A DNA stretch of 36,287 bases from Pseudomonadota bacterium (GTDB taxonomy: Bacteria > Pseudomonadota > Gammaproteobacteria > Pseudomonadales > Moraxellaceae). The position numbers and the translations under genes are program-made. This document shows, one piece after another, positions 17,579 to 26,112 of the stretch. Below the pieces are notes generated by a model, which was not told where the DNA came from, did not search any database, and was given only the letters and a program-made list of their open reading frames with translations. The stretch is from the NCBI GenBank assembly GCA_021804565.1, contig JAJZHK010000029.1, positions 1 to 36,287 of the forward strand. The letters are read 5' to 3'. Within the stretch, counting starts at the first letter, position 1, and each line of letters begins with the position of its first letter.

Positions 17579-18985
17579 TCAGGCTCCTAGCAGGCTCTGG
17601 CCACAAACGCGCACGATATTGCCTTGCAGACCGCCCGAGGCGGGACTGGCAAACCAGGCGATGGTTTCGGCGACGTCGACCGGCAGTCCACCTTGCGACA
17701 TCGAGTTCATGCGTCGACCGGCCTCGCGGATGGCAAAGGGGATGGCCGCGGTCATGGCCGTTTCGATAAAGCCGGGAGCCACCGCATTGATCGTGATGCC
17801 CTGTTCAGCGTAAGCCTGGGCATGGCTTTGTACCATGCCGATGACGCCGGCTTTGGAGCTGGCATAGTTGGTCTGGCCGAGATTGCCGGCGATCCCGCTG
17901 ATCGAAGAGACGCAGATGATGCGCGCATTGTGGCGCAGGGCCTGGGCCGACAGCAGCGCCTCGTTGATGCGTTCTTCACTCGACAGGTTGACATCGATGA
18001 CCGCGTTCCACAGCTCCAGGCTCATGCGACCCAGGGTTTTGTCGCGGGTGATGCCGGCGTTGTGCACGATGATGTCGAGGCCTTGATGCTTGCCGACGAC
18101 ATGATCGACGATGCTCTGTGGGGTCTTGGCATCGCTGATATTGAGCATGAGCGTCGAGCCACCGATGGCCTGGGCCACCGCCTGCAACTCCTTCTCGGCT
18201 TGCGGGACATCGAGGCAGATGACATGGGCGCCATCACGCGCCAGGACGCGGGCGATGGCCTCCCCGATACCCCGTGAGGCGCCGGTGACCAGCGCCACTT
18301 TGCCGCTCAGTGGGCTCTGCCAGTCGATGGCCGCCAGGTGGGCGCTGGGGTAGATGCGCACGACTTGTCCGGAGACATAGGCGGATTTGGGCGACAGGAA
18401 AAAGCGCAGCGACGACTCCATCTGCTTTTCGGCACCGGCGGCGACATAGAGCAGCTGAGCCGTCGCACCTTTGCGGATTTCTTTGCCCAGGGAGCGTGTG
18501 AAACCTTCCAGGGCACGCTGCGCCGTGCGTGCGGCGGCATCCTCCACCAGCTCAGGGATGCGGCCGAGGATGACGATACGGCCACATTCGGCGATATGAC
18601 GGATGACCGGATGAAAAAAGCGGTGCAGCTCACTGAGCGCGGCGCTGTTGCGTATGCCACTGGCATCAAAGATCACCGTCTTCAGGCGGGCTTTTTCCAG
18701 CTCTTCGCCACGCAGGACCTTGACTTCCAGCTCGCAAGCCTGGATGGCCGCACGCGCCGGATCCTGCTCGACGGTCCAGACCGGGTTGTCCTGTGCAGCG
18801 AGCACATGACCGGCTTGCTCGCACAGTTCGCCGCCAGCCGCCATACCGATCAGGCAGTCTCCGCGTGAGAAAGCGGGGGATCCCGCCACGTAGCGCTCGA
18901 GAACGGGGGGGCGGGGTAGGCCGAGTCCTTCGACCAGGGCGCGGCCGAGAGAGGAGTTGGCAAAGGCCAGATAATGGTCGTTCAT
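17579..18985 (-). CDS. High-molecular-weight 3-oxoacyl-CoA/ACP reductase, FabG4-like
   Basis: A 468-residue short-chain dehydrogenase, about twice normal FabG length. Residues about 1-205 form an extra flavodoxin-like domain without cofactor motif. The C-terminal catalytic domain begins with L-V-T-G-A-S-R-G-I-G-E (about 233-243), followed by N-A-G-I-T, the catalytic S-S-I-S-G and Y-A-S-S-K (Tyr/Lys), and P-G-F-I-E-T. This two-domain arrangement is that of HMwFabG such as mycobacterial FabG4, which reduces 3-oxoacyl-CoA with NADH. AAGGGAGA precedes the ATG. Co-directional and nearly contiguous with the MaoC gene. Confidence 0.9.
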   Translation of the reverse strand: MNDHYLAFANSSLGRALVEGLGLPRPPVLERYVAGSPAFSRGDCLIGMAAGGELCEQAGHVLAAQDNPVWTVEQDPARAAIQACELEVKVLRGEELEKARLKTVIFDASGIRNSAALSELHRFFHPVIRHIAECGRIVILGRIPELVEDAAARTAQRALEGFTRSLGKEIRKGATAQLLYVAAGAEKQMESSLRFFLSPKSAYVSGQVVRIYPSAHLAAIDWQSPLSGKVALVTGASRGIGEAIARVLARDGAHVICLDVPQAEKELQAVAQAIGGSTLMLNISDAKTPQSIVDHVVGKHQGLDIIVHNAGITRDKTLGRMSLELWNAVIDVNLSSEERINEALLSAQALRHNARIICVSSISGIAGNLGQTNYASSKAGVIGMVQSHAQAYAEQGITINAVAPGFIETAMTAAIPFAIREAGRRMNSMSQGGLPVDVAETIAWFASPASGGLQGNIVRVCGQSLLGA

Positions 18986-19165
18986 CGCTACAATCTCCCT
19001 TGAGAGCTTATGAAAGATACGAGGTGGGAATACAATACCCGTCTGGTCGCCGATTTTGCATGATTTATGTGAAGATTGCTTGACCCATGACGGTCTTTGC
19101 GCTGGGCAGTTCTGCCAATGCCTGTGCCCACAGAGGCGTTCATGATGCTAGGCTGACGGGCTACA

Positions 19166-19180
19166 GGACAGTTGCTGTCC
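19166..19180 (+). promoter_or_regulatory. Short inverted repeat upstream of the thiolase gene
   Basis: GGACAG-TTG-CTGTCC, a perfect 6-base inverted repeat, lies 28 bases before the thiolase ATG in the 222-base divergent gap with fabG. It could be an operator or an mRNA leader hairpin. It does not match the PsrA/FadR-type palindromes I know. I could not place confident -35/-10 elements in this gap; a TTGTAT-17-CATAAG pair toward fabG is possible. Confidence 0.3.
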
Positions 19181-19207
19181 GTCGACCATTCTCGAGGAGA
19201 TTTGCTG

Positions 19208-20488
19208 ATGACTGTTTCCGTTCGCAAGGTGGCCATCGTCGCCGCCAACCGTATCCCCTTCGCCCGCTCCAACGGTGTTTATGCCGAGGCTTCCAATCAG
19301 GACATGCTGACCGCCGCCCTGCAGGGCCTGGTCGACCGTGCCGGTCTGTCAGGGATGTGTCTGGGTGAAGTTGTCGCCGGTGCTGTGCTCAAGCATGCGC
19401 GTGATTTCAACCTGACCCGCGAAACGGTGCTGTCGACGACCCTGGCCCCGGAAACGCCGGCTTACGATATCCAGCAGGCCTGTGGTACCGGTCTGGAAGC
19501 GGCCATTCTGGTCGCCAACAAGATTGCTCTCGGTCAGATTGAAGTGGGTATCGCCGGTGGCGTCGACACCACCTCCGACGCGCCCTTGGCGATCAATGAC
19601 AGACTGCGCAAGCTGCTGCTCGAGATCAATCGCGCCAAAACCCTGCAGGATCGCCTGAAAGTGGTGGCCCGTTTGCGCCCCAATATGCTGGCACCGGAAG
19701 TGCCCCGCAATGGCGAACCGCGCACGGGGCTGTCCATGGGCGATCATTGCGCCCTGATGGCGCAAACGTGGCAGATTCCTCGCCAGGAGCAGGATGAACT
19801 GGCTGTGGCCAGCCATAAGAAGCTGGCCGCCGCTTATGAAAGTGGTTTCTTCAAGGACTTGATGACGCCTTTCCGGGGGCTGCAGCGGGACCAGAATATG
19901 CGCCCCGATTCGTCACTGGAGAAGCTGGCCACCCTCAAGCCCTGTTTTGGCGAGGGGCCGGACGCCACCATGACCGCCGCCAATTCCACCCCCTTGACCG
20001 ATGGTGCCTCCTGCGTGCTGCTGGCCAGCGAGGCCTGGGCCCAGGCCCATCAGCTGCCGGTGCTCGCCTGGTTCACCGGCGCACAGACCGCCGCCGTCGA
20101 CTTCGTCGAGAAGAAAGAAGGACTGCTGATGGCGCCGGTCTACGCGGTGCCGCAGCTGTTGTCGCGCCATGGCCTCAGCCTGCAGGATTTCGACTTCTAT
20201 GAGATCCATGAGGCTTTCGCCGCCCAGGTGTTGTGTACCCTGAAAGCCTGGGAAGATCCACGCTTCTGTCGTGAAAAACTCGGTCTTGAGCAGGCCTTGG
20301 GCGCCATCGACCGCAGCAAGCTCAATGTCCACGGCTCCTCGCTGGCGGCAGGTCATCCTTTCGCGGCGACCGGTGGACGCATCATCGGTACCCTGGCCAA
20401 GCTGCTCGCGCAAAAAGGCCATGGCCGCGGCCTGATCTCGATCTGCGCCGCCGGTGGTCAGGGCGTGGTGGCTATCGTCGAACGCTGA
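19208..20488 (+). CDS. Thiolase (acetyl-CoA C-acyltransferase, FadA2/FadI-like)
   Basis: A 426-residue thiolase that cleaves or condenses 3-ketoacyl-CoA. The acylated Cys is in Q-Q-A-C-G-T-G (about residue 96). The His in N-V-H-G-S-S-L-A-A-G-H-P (GHP motif) and the second Cys in I-C-A-A-G-G-Q-G complete the active site; N-E/E-I-H-E-A-F-A is also present. Start ATG 19208 with GGAG upstream; the ATG at 19172 is inside the leader palindrome and unlikely. It is divergent from the FabG4-MaoC pair, with which it can form a complete hydratase-reductase-thiolase set. Two hairpins follow the stop. Confidence 0.9.
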   Translation: MTVSVRKVAIVAANRIPFARSNGVYAEASNQDMLTAALQGLVDRAGLSGMCLGEVVAGAVLKHARDFNLTRETVLSTTLAPETPAYDIQQACGTGLEAAILVANKIALGQIEVGIAGGVDTTSDAPLAINDRLRKLLLEINRAKTLQDRLKVVARLRPNMLAPEVPRNGEPRTGLSMGDHCALMAQTWQIPRQEQDELAVASHKKLAAAYESGFFKDLMTPFRGLQRDQNMRPDSSLEKLATLKPCFGEGPDATMTAANSTPLTDGASCVLLASEAWAQAHQLPVLAWFTGAQTAAVDFVEKKEGLLMAPVYAVPQLLSRHGLSLQDFDFYEIHEAFAAQVLCTLKAWEDPRFCREKLGLEQALGAIDRSKLNVHGSSLAAGHPFAATGGRIIGTLAKLLAQKGHGRGLISICAAGGQGVVAIVER

Positions 20489-20518
20489 GGCCGCTTGCGG
20501 CCCTGCCTCAAGGCAGGG
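20489..20518 (+). terminator. Tandem hairpins between thiolase and DUF302 genes
   Basis: GGCCGC-TT-GCGGCC (20489-20502; the two-base loop means the real stem is shorter) is followed directly by CCCTGCC-TCAA-GGCAGGG (20501-20518). The two share a base or two, so only one can be fully formed. No U-tract; a convergent gene end in GC-rich DNA. Confidence 0.4.
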
Positions 20519-20897
20519 CTGCGATGAACTGCCGCAGCTGTTCCTGCACGTCCCGGGCCAAAGTGGCGAGCCCGGGATTGCCGACCGCCTGCATCGAGGC
20601 GACAGGGTCGATCGCGCTCACCTCGATGCTCCCATCGCGGTCTTCCTGCAGCACCACATTGCAAGGCAGCATGGTGCCGATGTGTCGTTCGGCGAGTATC
20701 GCCTGATGCGCGTAGCGCGGATTGCAGGCGCCGAGGATCAGGTAAGGACGAAAGTCGACAGCGAGTTTTTTGGCAAAGGTCTGGCGAACGTCGATCTCGC
20801 TGACGATGCCAAAGCCGGCCTCTTGCAGGCCCGAGCGCACCCGCTCGACGGCTTGCTCCCAGGGCATGTGCAGATGGGTGGAATAGTGGTAGCTCAT
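20508..20897 (-). CDS. DUF302 domain protein
   Basis: A 129-residue protein whose core F-G-I-V-S-E-I-D-V-R-Q-T-F-A-K-K-L and Y-L-I-L-G-A-C-N-P-R-Y-A-H-Q-A, then I-G-T-M-L-P-C-N-V-V-L, is the DUF302 pattern. The family has no firm biochemical role; the two conserved Cys are notable, and members often sit near redox or heavy-metal genes. No signal peptide is visible, so it is predicted cytoplasmic. Its ATG overlaps the preceding dehydrogenase stop as ATGA, so they are translated together. Confidence 0.88.
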   Translation of the reverse strand: MSYHYSTHLHMPWEQAVERVRSGLQEAGFGIVSEIDVRQTFAKKLAVDFRPYLILGACNPRYAHQAILAERHIGTMLPCNVVLQEDRDGSIEVSAIDPVASMQAVGNPGLATLARDVQEQLRQFIAALP

Positions 20898-21802
20898 CGC
20901 GAGTCTCCTTGTTTTTGCAGGCGGCTCAGCAGACTGGACATATCCCAGCGCCCGCAGCCGCGACTTTGTAAATCGGCAAAGAACTGATCGATCAGGGCGG
21001 TGACCGGTAATTGCGCGCCGATACGGCGAGCTTCATCGAGGCACAAGCCCAAATCCTTACGCATCCAGTCGACGGCAAATCCATGCTGGTAGTCGGCAGC
21101 ACGCATGCTGGCATGACGATGCTGCATCTGCCAGGAGCTGGCCGCACCTTGTCCCAGGGCGGTGAACACCGCCTCGTGGTCCAGTCCCGCCGCCTGCGCA
21201 AAGTGGATGCCTTCGGCCAAGCCTTGGAGCAGGCCGGCGACACAGATCTGGTTGACCATCTTGGTCATCTGGCCGCTGCCCACTGCCCCCATATGCTGCA
21301 CATGCCGGCCGTAGGCGTTGAGTACCGGCTGCGCCCGCGCGTAGGACTCGGCATCGCCGCCGACCATGATGCTGAGGGTGCCAGCGTGCGCACCTTGCTC
21401 GCCGCCGCTGACCGGCGCATCGAGGTAGGCGATGCCGCGCTCGGCCAGACGCTGCTGGCAGTGACGTGCCTGCGCTGCCGAGATGGTGCTGTGATCGATG
21501 ACCAGGGCGCCCGCCTTCAAGGCCAGGCCGGCACCCTGGTCGCTCAGGAGCAGTTCTTCAACATCGCGATCGCCACCTACGCACAGGCAGAGCACGTCCG
21601 CCGCGGTAGCGACAGCCGCCGGAGAGTCGGCGATGTCGGCGCCTGGATGCTGCTCGGCCCAGCGTAGCCTTCGCGTCAGGCTGCGGTTGTAGACCGCCAG
21701 GCGAGCACCATGGCGCCAGAGGTGAGCGGCCATGGGGCCGCCCATGGTACCGAGGCCGATGAAGGCGACACGCAGCGCCGCCAGCTTAGGGGGGGTGGAC
21801 AC
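20894..21802 (-). CDS. NAD(P)-dependent beta-hydroxyacid dehydrogenase (HIBADH family)
   Basis: A 302-residue oxidoreductase of the 3-hydroxyisobutyrate / tartronate semialdehyde reductase family. There is a Rossmann motif G-L-G-T-M-G-G-P-M-A (about 17-26), the substrate-binding signature D-A-P-V-S-G-G-E-Q-G-A-H-A-G-T-L-S-I-M-V-G-G, and the catalytic Lys in G-S-G-Q-M-T-K-M-V-N-Q. The Arg in N-R-S after the second strand suggests NADP(H) preference. The exact substrate is not decidable. It forms a two-gene unit with DUF302. The 97-base stretch between its start and the gltA hairpin shows no clear promoter. Confidence 0.88.
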   Translation of the reverse strand: MSTPPKLAALRVAFIGLGTMGGPMAAHLWRHGARLAVYNRSLTRRLRWAEQHPGADIADSPAAVATAADVLCLCVGGDRDVEELLLSDQGAGLALKAGALVIDHSTISAAQARHCQQRLAERGIAYLDAPVSGGEQGAHAGTLSIMVGGDAESYARAQPVLNAYGRHVQHMGAVGSGQMTKMVNQICVAGLLQGLAEGIHFAQAAGLDHEAVFTALGQGAASSWQMQHRHASMRAADYQHGFAVDWMRKDLGLCLDEARRIGAQLPVTALIDQFFADLQSRGCGRWDMSSLLSRLQKQGDSR

Positions 21803-21899
21803 CGTCGGGAACTCGTCAGCTGTGGGCTTAGATCATAAAAGCGCAGGGGCGCGCTGGCAAGACCGGCGGCCGTTGACAGGGTGTTCGTGAGGTGGGGGT

Positions 21900-21925
21900 C
21901 CCCTGTCAGCGGTCGCTGACAGGGG
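21900..21925 (-). terminator. Hairpin downstream of gltA
   Basis: A perfect 11-bp stem (CCCCTGTCAGC 21900-21910 with GCTGACAGGGG 21915-21925), loop GGTC, starts 9 bases after the gltA stop. The minus-strand tail is ACCCCC, so the classic U-tract is absent. Confidence 0.6.
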
Positions 21926-21933
21926 AGGCCGGA

Positions 21934-23217
21934 TCAACGCTGCTTGATGCTGACGTAGTCACGCTGCTTGGAGCCCGTATAAAGCTGACGCGGACGGGCG
22001 ATCTTGTAGGGGTTGGCGATCATTTCCTGCCAGTGAGCGATCCAGCCCGGGGTACGGCCGAGCGCGAAGATCACCGTGAACATGCTCATCGGTATGCCGA
22101 TGGCCTTGAGGATGATGCCTGAATAAAAGTCGACATTCGGGTAGAGCTTGCGCGACACGAAATAGTCGTCCTTGAGGGCGATTTCTTCCAGTTTCATGGC
22201 CAGTTCCAACTGCGGATCATGGATGCCCAACGCATTGAGCACTTCATCGCAGGTCTGCTTCATGACCTTGGCGCGTGGGTCAAAGTTCTTGTAGACACGG
22301 TGACCGAAGCCCATCAGCTTGGTGCCATCGTTCTTGTCCTTGACGCGACGCACGAAGTCATCGACTTTGTCGACGCTGCCGATTTCGCCAAGCATGCGCA
22401 GCACCGCCTCATTGGCACCGCCATGCGACGGGCCCCACAGTGCCGCGATGCCCGCCGCGATGCAGGCGAAGGGGTTGGCGTCTGTCGAACCGGCCATGCG
22501 CACCGTTGAGGTGGAGGCGTTCTGCTCGTGGTCGGCGTGCAGGATGAAGATGCGGTCCATGGCGCGCGCCAGCACCGGGTTGACCTCGGTTTCCGCACAG
22601 GGGGTACTGAACATCATGTGCAGGAAGTTGGAGGCATAGTCGAGGTCATTGCGCGGATAGATGAAGGGCTGACCCACCGAATACTTGTAGCACATGGCCG
22701 CGATGGTCGGCATCTTGGCGATCAGGCGTATGGCGGAGATGTTGCGATGCTCAGGATTCTTGATGTCCAGAGAGTCGTGATAAAACGCCGACAAGGCACC
22801 GATGACGCCGCACATCACGGCCATCGGGTGGGCGTCACGACGGAAGCCACGGTAGAAGAACTGCAGCTGCTCATGAACCATGGTGTGGTTGCGTACACGC
22901 TCGCTGAAGTCGCTCAGCTGCTGGGCATCGGGCAGTTCGCCATTGAGCAGCAGATAGCAGACTTCTTCGTAGGTCGACTGGGTGGCCAGCTGCTCGATGG
23001 GGTAGCCGCGATGCAGGAGGATGCCCTGGTCGCCATCGATATAGGTGATCTTGGACTCGCAGGAGGCGGTGGCGACGAAGCCCGGGTCGAAGGTGAAATA
23101 TCCTTTGGCCAGCACATCTTTGACATCGATGACATCTGGGCCCAGGGTGCCGGACTGTACAGGCAGATTGATGGTCTGGCCGTCGATGCTCAGCGTGGCT
23201 ACTTTGCTACCGGACAT
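21934..23217 (-). CDS. gltA: Citrate synthase (type II, hexameric form)
   Basis: First enzyme of the TCA cycle: oxaloacetate + acetyl-CoA to citrate. The 427-residue length is that of the gram-negative NADH-sensitive hexameric class. Active-site elements are visible: [12 protein letters not shown], the His in [18 protein letters not shown], and the catalytic Asp in N-V-D-F-Y-S-G. The N-terminal beta extension (T-L-S-I-D-G) is typical of the large form. I chose ATG 23217, preceded by GAGGAG; the far-upstream in-frame ATG at 23355 would translate the promoter and leader hairpin. Divergent from sdhC. Confidence 0.97.
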   Translation of the reverse strand: MSGSKVATLSIDGQTINLPVQSGTLGPDVIDVKDVLAKGYFTFDPGFVATASCESKITYIDGDQGILLHRGYPIEQLATQSTYEEVCYLLLNGELPDAQQLSDFSERVRNHTMVHEQLQFFYRGFRRDAHPMAVMCGVIGALSAFYHDSLDIKNPEHRNISAIRLIAKMPTIAAMCYKYSVGQPFIYPRNDLDYASNFLHMMFSTPCAETEVNPVLARAMDRIFILHADHEQNASTSTVRMAGSTDANPFACIAAGIAALWGPSHGGANEAVLRMLGEIGSVDKVDDFVRRVKDKNDGTKLMGFGHRVYKNFDPRAKVMKQTCDEVLNALGIHDPQLELAMKLEEIALKDDYFVSRKLYPNVDFYSGIILKAIGIPMSMFTVIFALGRTPGWIAHWQEMIANPYKIARPRQLYTGSKQRDYVSIKQR

Positions 23218-23240
23218 GAAGCTCTCCTCGTCTACGCCAA

Positions 23241-23276
23241 GCCGGCAGGAAGCATGCTCTGCGTGCTTCGTCCGGC
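23241..23276 (-). promoter_or_regulatory. Stem-loop in the gltA 5' leader
   Basis: GAAGCATGC (23249-23257) pairs with GCGTGCTTC (23261-23269) with one wobble and loop TCT, and outer GCCGG (23241-23245) pairs with CCGGC (23272-23276). This two-tier hairpin lies about 24 bases before the gltA ATG, within the predicted transcript. Confidence 0.5.
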
Positions 23277-23326
23277 GGGGTGGGGGTGGAATGACACCTG
23301 CAGGCTTGCAGCCTTTGTGTGCGCTC

Positions 23327-23355
23327 ATTATAGGCGGCAGCGGTGGCTTCGCCAA
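23327..23355 (-). promoter_or_regulatory. gltA promoter
   Basis: The minus strand reads TTGGCG (23355-23350), a 17-base spacer, then a perfect TATAAT (23332-23327). The predicted transcript start near 23320 gives a leader of about 100 bases that contains the hairpin before gltA. Confidence 0.75.
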
Positions 23356-23418
23356 GACGAAGAACTTGATTTATCGCATGCTGCTAAAGAAATCTTCATG
23401 TCAGCGTGAGGTCGCAGT

Positions 23419-23447
23419 TTGTATTCTCTTTGGGGCATGATTATACT
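23419..23447 (+). promoter_or_regulatory. sdhC operon promoter
   Basis: TTGTAT (23419-23424), a 17-base spacer, then TATACT (23442-23447), pointing to sdhC. The predicted leader is about 115 bases, up to the GTG start at 23568. Together with the gltA promoter this accounts for the 350-base gap 23218-23567; I see no gene in it. Confidence 0.6.
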
Positions 23448-23567
23448 CGTCCCACCTCTTGCAGGACTTGCAGCGTGCACCGATCGGCGTACGCTCCTGG
23501 TCCTGTCGGGGTTCTGCTCCAGTCATCCCGCAGTACGCCCTTGATGGGCTCAAATAGGAAATTGGTC

Positions 23568-23960
23568 GTGAAGAGCAATAGACCCGTCAACCTTGATCTA
23601 GGCCAGGTGCTCGCAGTCAACCTCAAGAACCCGGTAGCCATCGTTTCTATCTTGCATCGTCTTTCCGGCGTTCTGGTTTTTCTGCTGATTCCAGCCCTTT
23701 TATACCTCCTGCAAATCTCGCTGGCCTCGCCGGCGTCTTTTAGCGATCTGCAACAGACTTTTGCACACAGTGAGCTCTGGCGTTTGCTGGTGTTCGTGCT
23801 GCTGGCGGGTCTAAGCTATCACTTTTTCGCCGGCTGCAAACATCTGCTGGCGGACTTGGGTATAGGCGAGAGCCTCGAGGCGGCACGCGTTCTGTCGGTG
23901 CTGACCGTTTTGGTCGCGGGCTTGTTCATCCTTCTTGAATTCTGGTGGGTGGTGCTATGA
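23568..23960 (+). CDS. sdhC: Succinate dehydrogenase cytochrome b556 subunit
   Basis: Membrane anchor subunit of complex II that binds haem b and ubiquinone. The product begins M-K-S-N-R-P-V-N-L-D-L and has S-I-L-H-R-L-S-G (quinone site Ser/Arg) and Y-H-F-F-A-G-C-K-H-L-L-A-D, whose first His is the haem ligand. Three membrane helices, 130 residues. GTG at 23568 is chosen because AGGAA lies 7 bases upstream and because family members start at R-P-V-N-L-D; the ATG at 23544 has no ribosome site. It overlaps sdhD by ATGA. Confidence 0.93.
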   Translation: MKSNRPVNLDLGQVLAVNLKNPVAIVSILHRLSGVLVFLLIPALLYLLQISLASPASFSDLQQTFAHSELWRLLVFVLLAGLSYHFFAGCKHLLADLGIGESLEAARVLSVLTVLVAGLFILLEFWWVVL

Positions 23961-24319
23961 GTGGCAGCGCAACGAGTTATAGCCGGTCAGGCGTGTCGGA
24001 CTGGATCGCGCAACGTTTGAGCGCCATCGTTCTCGCCGTTTATTTCATCGTCATGGTGATCGTCTGGCTGGGCCATCCCAGCTACGCCAGCTGGCACGAA
24101 CTGATGGTGGCGACGCCGATGCGTATTTTTTCGCTGCTCGCCTTGCTGGCCCTGGCGGTGCACGCCTGGGTGGGCATGTGGACGGTCTTGACCGACTACG
24201 TCACGGTGCGTCAGATGGGGCCTTTGGCCAATGTCATGCGCGGAGCTCTGGAAGTGGTTTTTGCGCTGGCTCTTTTTGTTGAAGTGGTCTGGGGCATCCA
24301 GATTCTCTGGGGGTGGTGA
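23957..24319 (+). CDS. sdhD: Succinate dehydrogenase hydrophobic membrane anchor subunit
   Basis: Second membrane anchor of complex II, 120 residues, three membrane helices. Q-R-L-S-A-I-V-L-A-V-Y is in the first helix. H-A-W-V-G-M-W-T-V-L-T-D-Y contains the conserved His and the Asp-Tyr pair near the quinone pocket. The ATG overlaps the sdhC stop; an in-frame ATG at 23945 would lie within sdhC and is not needed. Three bases separate it from sdhA. Confidence 0.93.
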   Translation: MSGSATSYSRSGVSDWIAQRLSAIVLAVYFIVMVIVWLGHPSYASWHELMVATPMRIFSLLALLALAVHAWVGMWTVLTDYVTVRQMGPLANVMRGALEVVFALALFVEVVWGIQILWGW

Positions 24320-24322
24320 TTC

Positions 24323-26092
24323 ATGGCGAATATTCCTGTCCATACATTTGATGCGGTCATCGTCGGTGGCGGCGGTGCGGGCATGCGTGCCTCCTTGCAG
24401 CTGGCGCAAGCCGGGCTCAAGGTGGCGGTGCTGACCAAAGTTTTCCCGACCCGTTCGCACACCGTGGCGGCCCAGGGCGGTATAGGTGCCTCGCTCGGTA
24501 ACATGAACGACGACAACTGGCATTACCACTTCTTCGACACCGTCAAGGGTTCCGATTGGCTGGGTGACCAGGATGCCATCGAGTTCATGTGTCGTGAGGC
24601 GCCCAAGGTTGTCTACGAACTCGAACACATGGGCATGCCCTTCGATCGTAATGCCGATGGCACCATCTATCAGCGTCCTTTCGGTGGCCATACCAGCAAC
24701 TATGGCGAAGCCCCGGTCCAGCGCGCCTGCGCCGCTGCCGACCGTACCGGTCATGCTTTGCTGCACACCCTCTACCAGAACAATCTGCGCGCCAAGACCC
24801 AGTTCTTTGTCGAGTGGATCGCACTCGACCTGATCCGCAATCAGGCGGGTGAAGTGCTCGGTGTGGTGGCGCTGGATCTGGAAACGGGCGATACCGCAGT
24901 CTTCCAGGCCAAGGCGACGCTGTTTGCGACCGGTGGTGCAGGACGTATTTATGCCGCCTCGACCAATGCCTATATCAACACCGGCGATGGTCTGGGTATG
25001 GCCGCGCGTGCCGGGATCCCGCTTGAAGACATGGAGTTCTGGCAGTTCCATCCGACCGGGGTCGCCGGCGCCGGCGTGCTGCTGACCGAAGGTTGCCGCG
25101 GCGAAGGCGCCATCCTGCGCAACAAGAATGGCGAACGCTTCATGGAGCGTTACGCGCCCAATCTCAAAGATCTGGCGCCGCGCGACTTCGTCTCCCGCTC
25201 CATGGATCAGGAGATCAAGGAAGGACGCGGCTGTGGCCCGCATGGTGACTATGTCGTGCTCGATCTGACCCATCTGGGGATCGACACCATCATGAAGCGC
25301 TTGCCCTCGGTCTACGAGATCGGCAAGAAGTTCGCCAACGTCGACTGCACGCGCGAGCCCATCCCGGTGGTACCGACCATCCACTATCAGATGGGTGGCA
25401 TCCCTACCAACATCCATGGTCAGGTCGTCGTCCCGGGAGCTTCGGGAGCCAATACCGTGGTTCCAGGTTTTTATGCCATCGGCGAATGCTCCTGCGTGAG
25501 CGTGCATGGCGGTAACCGGCTGGGGACCAATTCGCTGCTCGATCTTATCGTCTTTGGCAAGGCTGCCGGTGAGCACATCATTGAAACGGTGCGCAAGGCG
25601 CCCTCGGTCCATGCCCCCCTGCCCCAGGACGCCATGGATTTGACGCGTTCACGTCTGGCTCGCCTCGACAGTTCCAAAGGCGGTGAGTACGCCCAGGATA
25701 TCGGCAATGATATGCGTCGCGAGATGCAGAGCCATGCCGGTGTTTTCCGCACACAGGCGCTGATGGATGAAGGGGTGGGGAAAATCCTTGAGATTGAAAA
25801 GCGCGTCGCCGACATCCACCTGAACGACAAGTCCAAGGTGTTCAATACGGCGCGTGTCGAGGCTCTGGAAATCGAGAACCTGATCGAAGTGGCCAAGGCG
25901 ACGATGATTTCCGCCGCCGCGCGCAAGGAGAGCCGTGGTGCTCATGCCCACGATGACTATCCAGAGCGTGATGACGCCAACTGGATGAAGCATACGCTGT
26001 GGTACAAGGATGGTAACCGCCTGGAGTACAAGCCGGTACAGCTCACACCGCTGACGGTCGAGAGTATTCCGCCCAAGAAGCGTACGTTCTGA
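24323..26092 (+). CDS. sdhA: Succinate dehydrogenase flavoprotein subunit
   Basis: Catalytic subunit oxidising succinate to fumarate, bound to the inner membrane surface. 589 residues, against 588 in E. coli. G-G-G-G-A-G-M-R-A (15-23) binds FAD. R-S-H46-T-V-A-A-Q-G-G carries the His for covalent FAD. Q-F-H-P-T-G, T-E-G-C-R-G-E-G, H-x-x-M-G-G region (H-Y-Q-M-G-G-I-P-T-N) and H-G-G-N-R-L-G-T-N-S-L-L-D complete the substrate site. C-terminal signature D-D-Y-P-E-R-D-D-A-N-W. It ends 20 bases before sdhB. Confidence 0.97.
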   Translation: MANIPVHTFDAVIVGGGGAGMRASLQLAQAGLKVAVLTKVFPTRSHTVAAQGGIGASLGNMNDDNWHYHFFDTVKGSDWLGDQDAIEFMCREAPKVVYELEHMGMPFDRNADGTIYQRPFGGHTSNYGEAPVQRACAAADRTGHALLHTLYQNNLRAKTQFFVEWIALDLIRNQAGEVLGVVALDLETGDTAVFQAKATLFATGGAGRIYAASTNAYINTGDGLGMAARAGIPLEDMEFWQFHPTGVAGAGVLLTEGCRGEGAILRNKNGERFMERYAPNLKDLAPRDFVSRSMDQEIKEGRGCGPHGDYVVLDLTHLGIDTIMKRLPSVYEIGKKFANVDCTREPIPVVPTIHYQMGGIPTNIHGQVVVPGASGANTVVPGFYAIGECSCVSVHGGNRLGTNSLLDLIVFGKAAGEHIIETVRKAPSVHAPLPQDAMDLTRSRLARLDSSKGGEYAQDIGNDMRREMQSHAGVFRTQALMDEGVGKILEIEKRVADIHLNDKSKVFNTARVEALEIENLIEVAKATMISAAARKESRGAHAHDDYPERDDANWMKHTLWYKDGNRLEYKPVQLTPLTVESIPPKKRTF

Positions 26093-26112
26093 TTGCAGCG
26101 AGGACAGTATTG

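Noticed and set aside
20489-20518. Tandem hairpins as a proven bidirectional terminator
   Set aside because: They share bases, the first has too small a loop, and neither has a U-tract; kept only as a low-confidence feature.
23987-25612. Long open frame (about 540 codons) on the minus strand opposite sdhD-sdhA
   Set aside because: It is an antisense shadow of conserved sdhA in GC-rich DNA; the translation is low-complexity in His/Gly/Asp with no family motif. The same applies to long minus frames at 28190-29908, 29862-31340 and 32664-33851.
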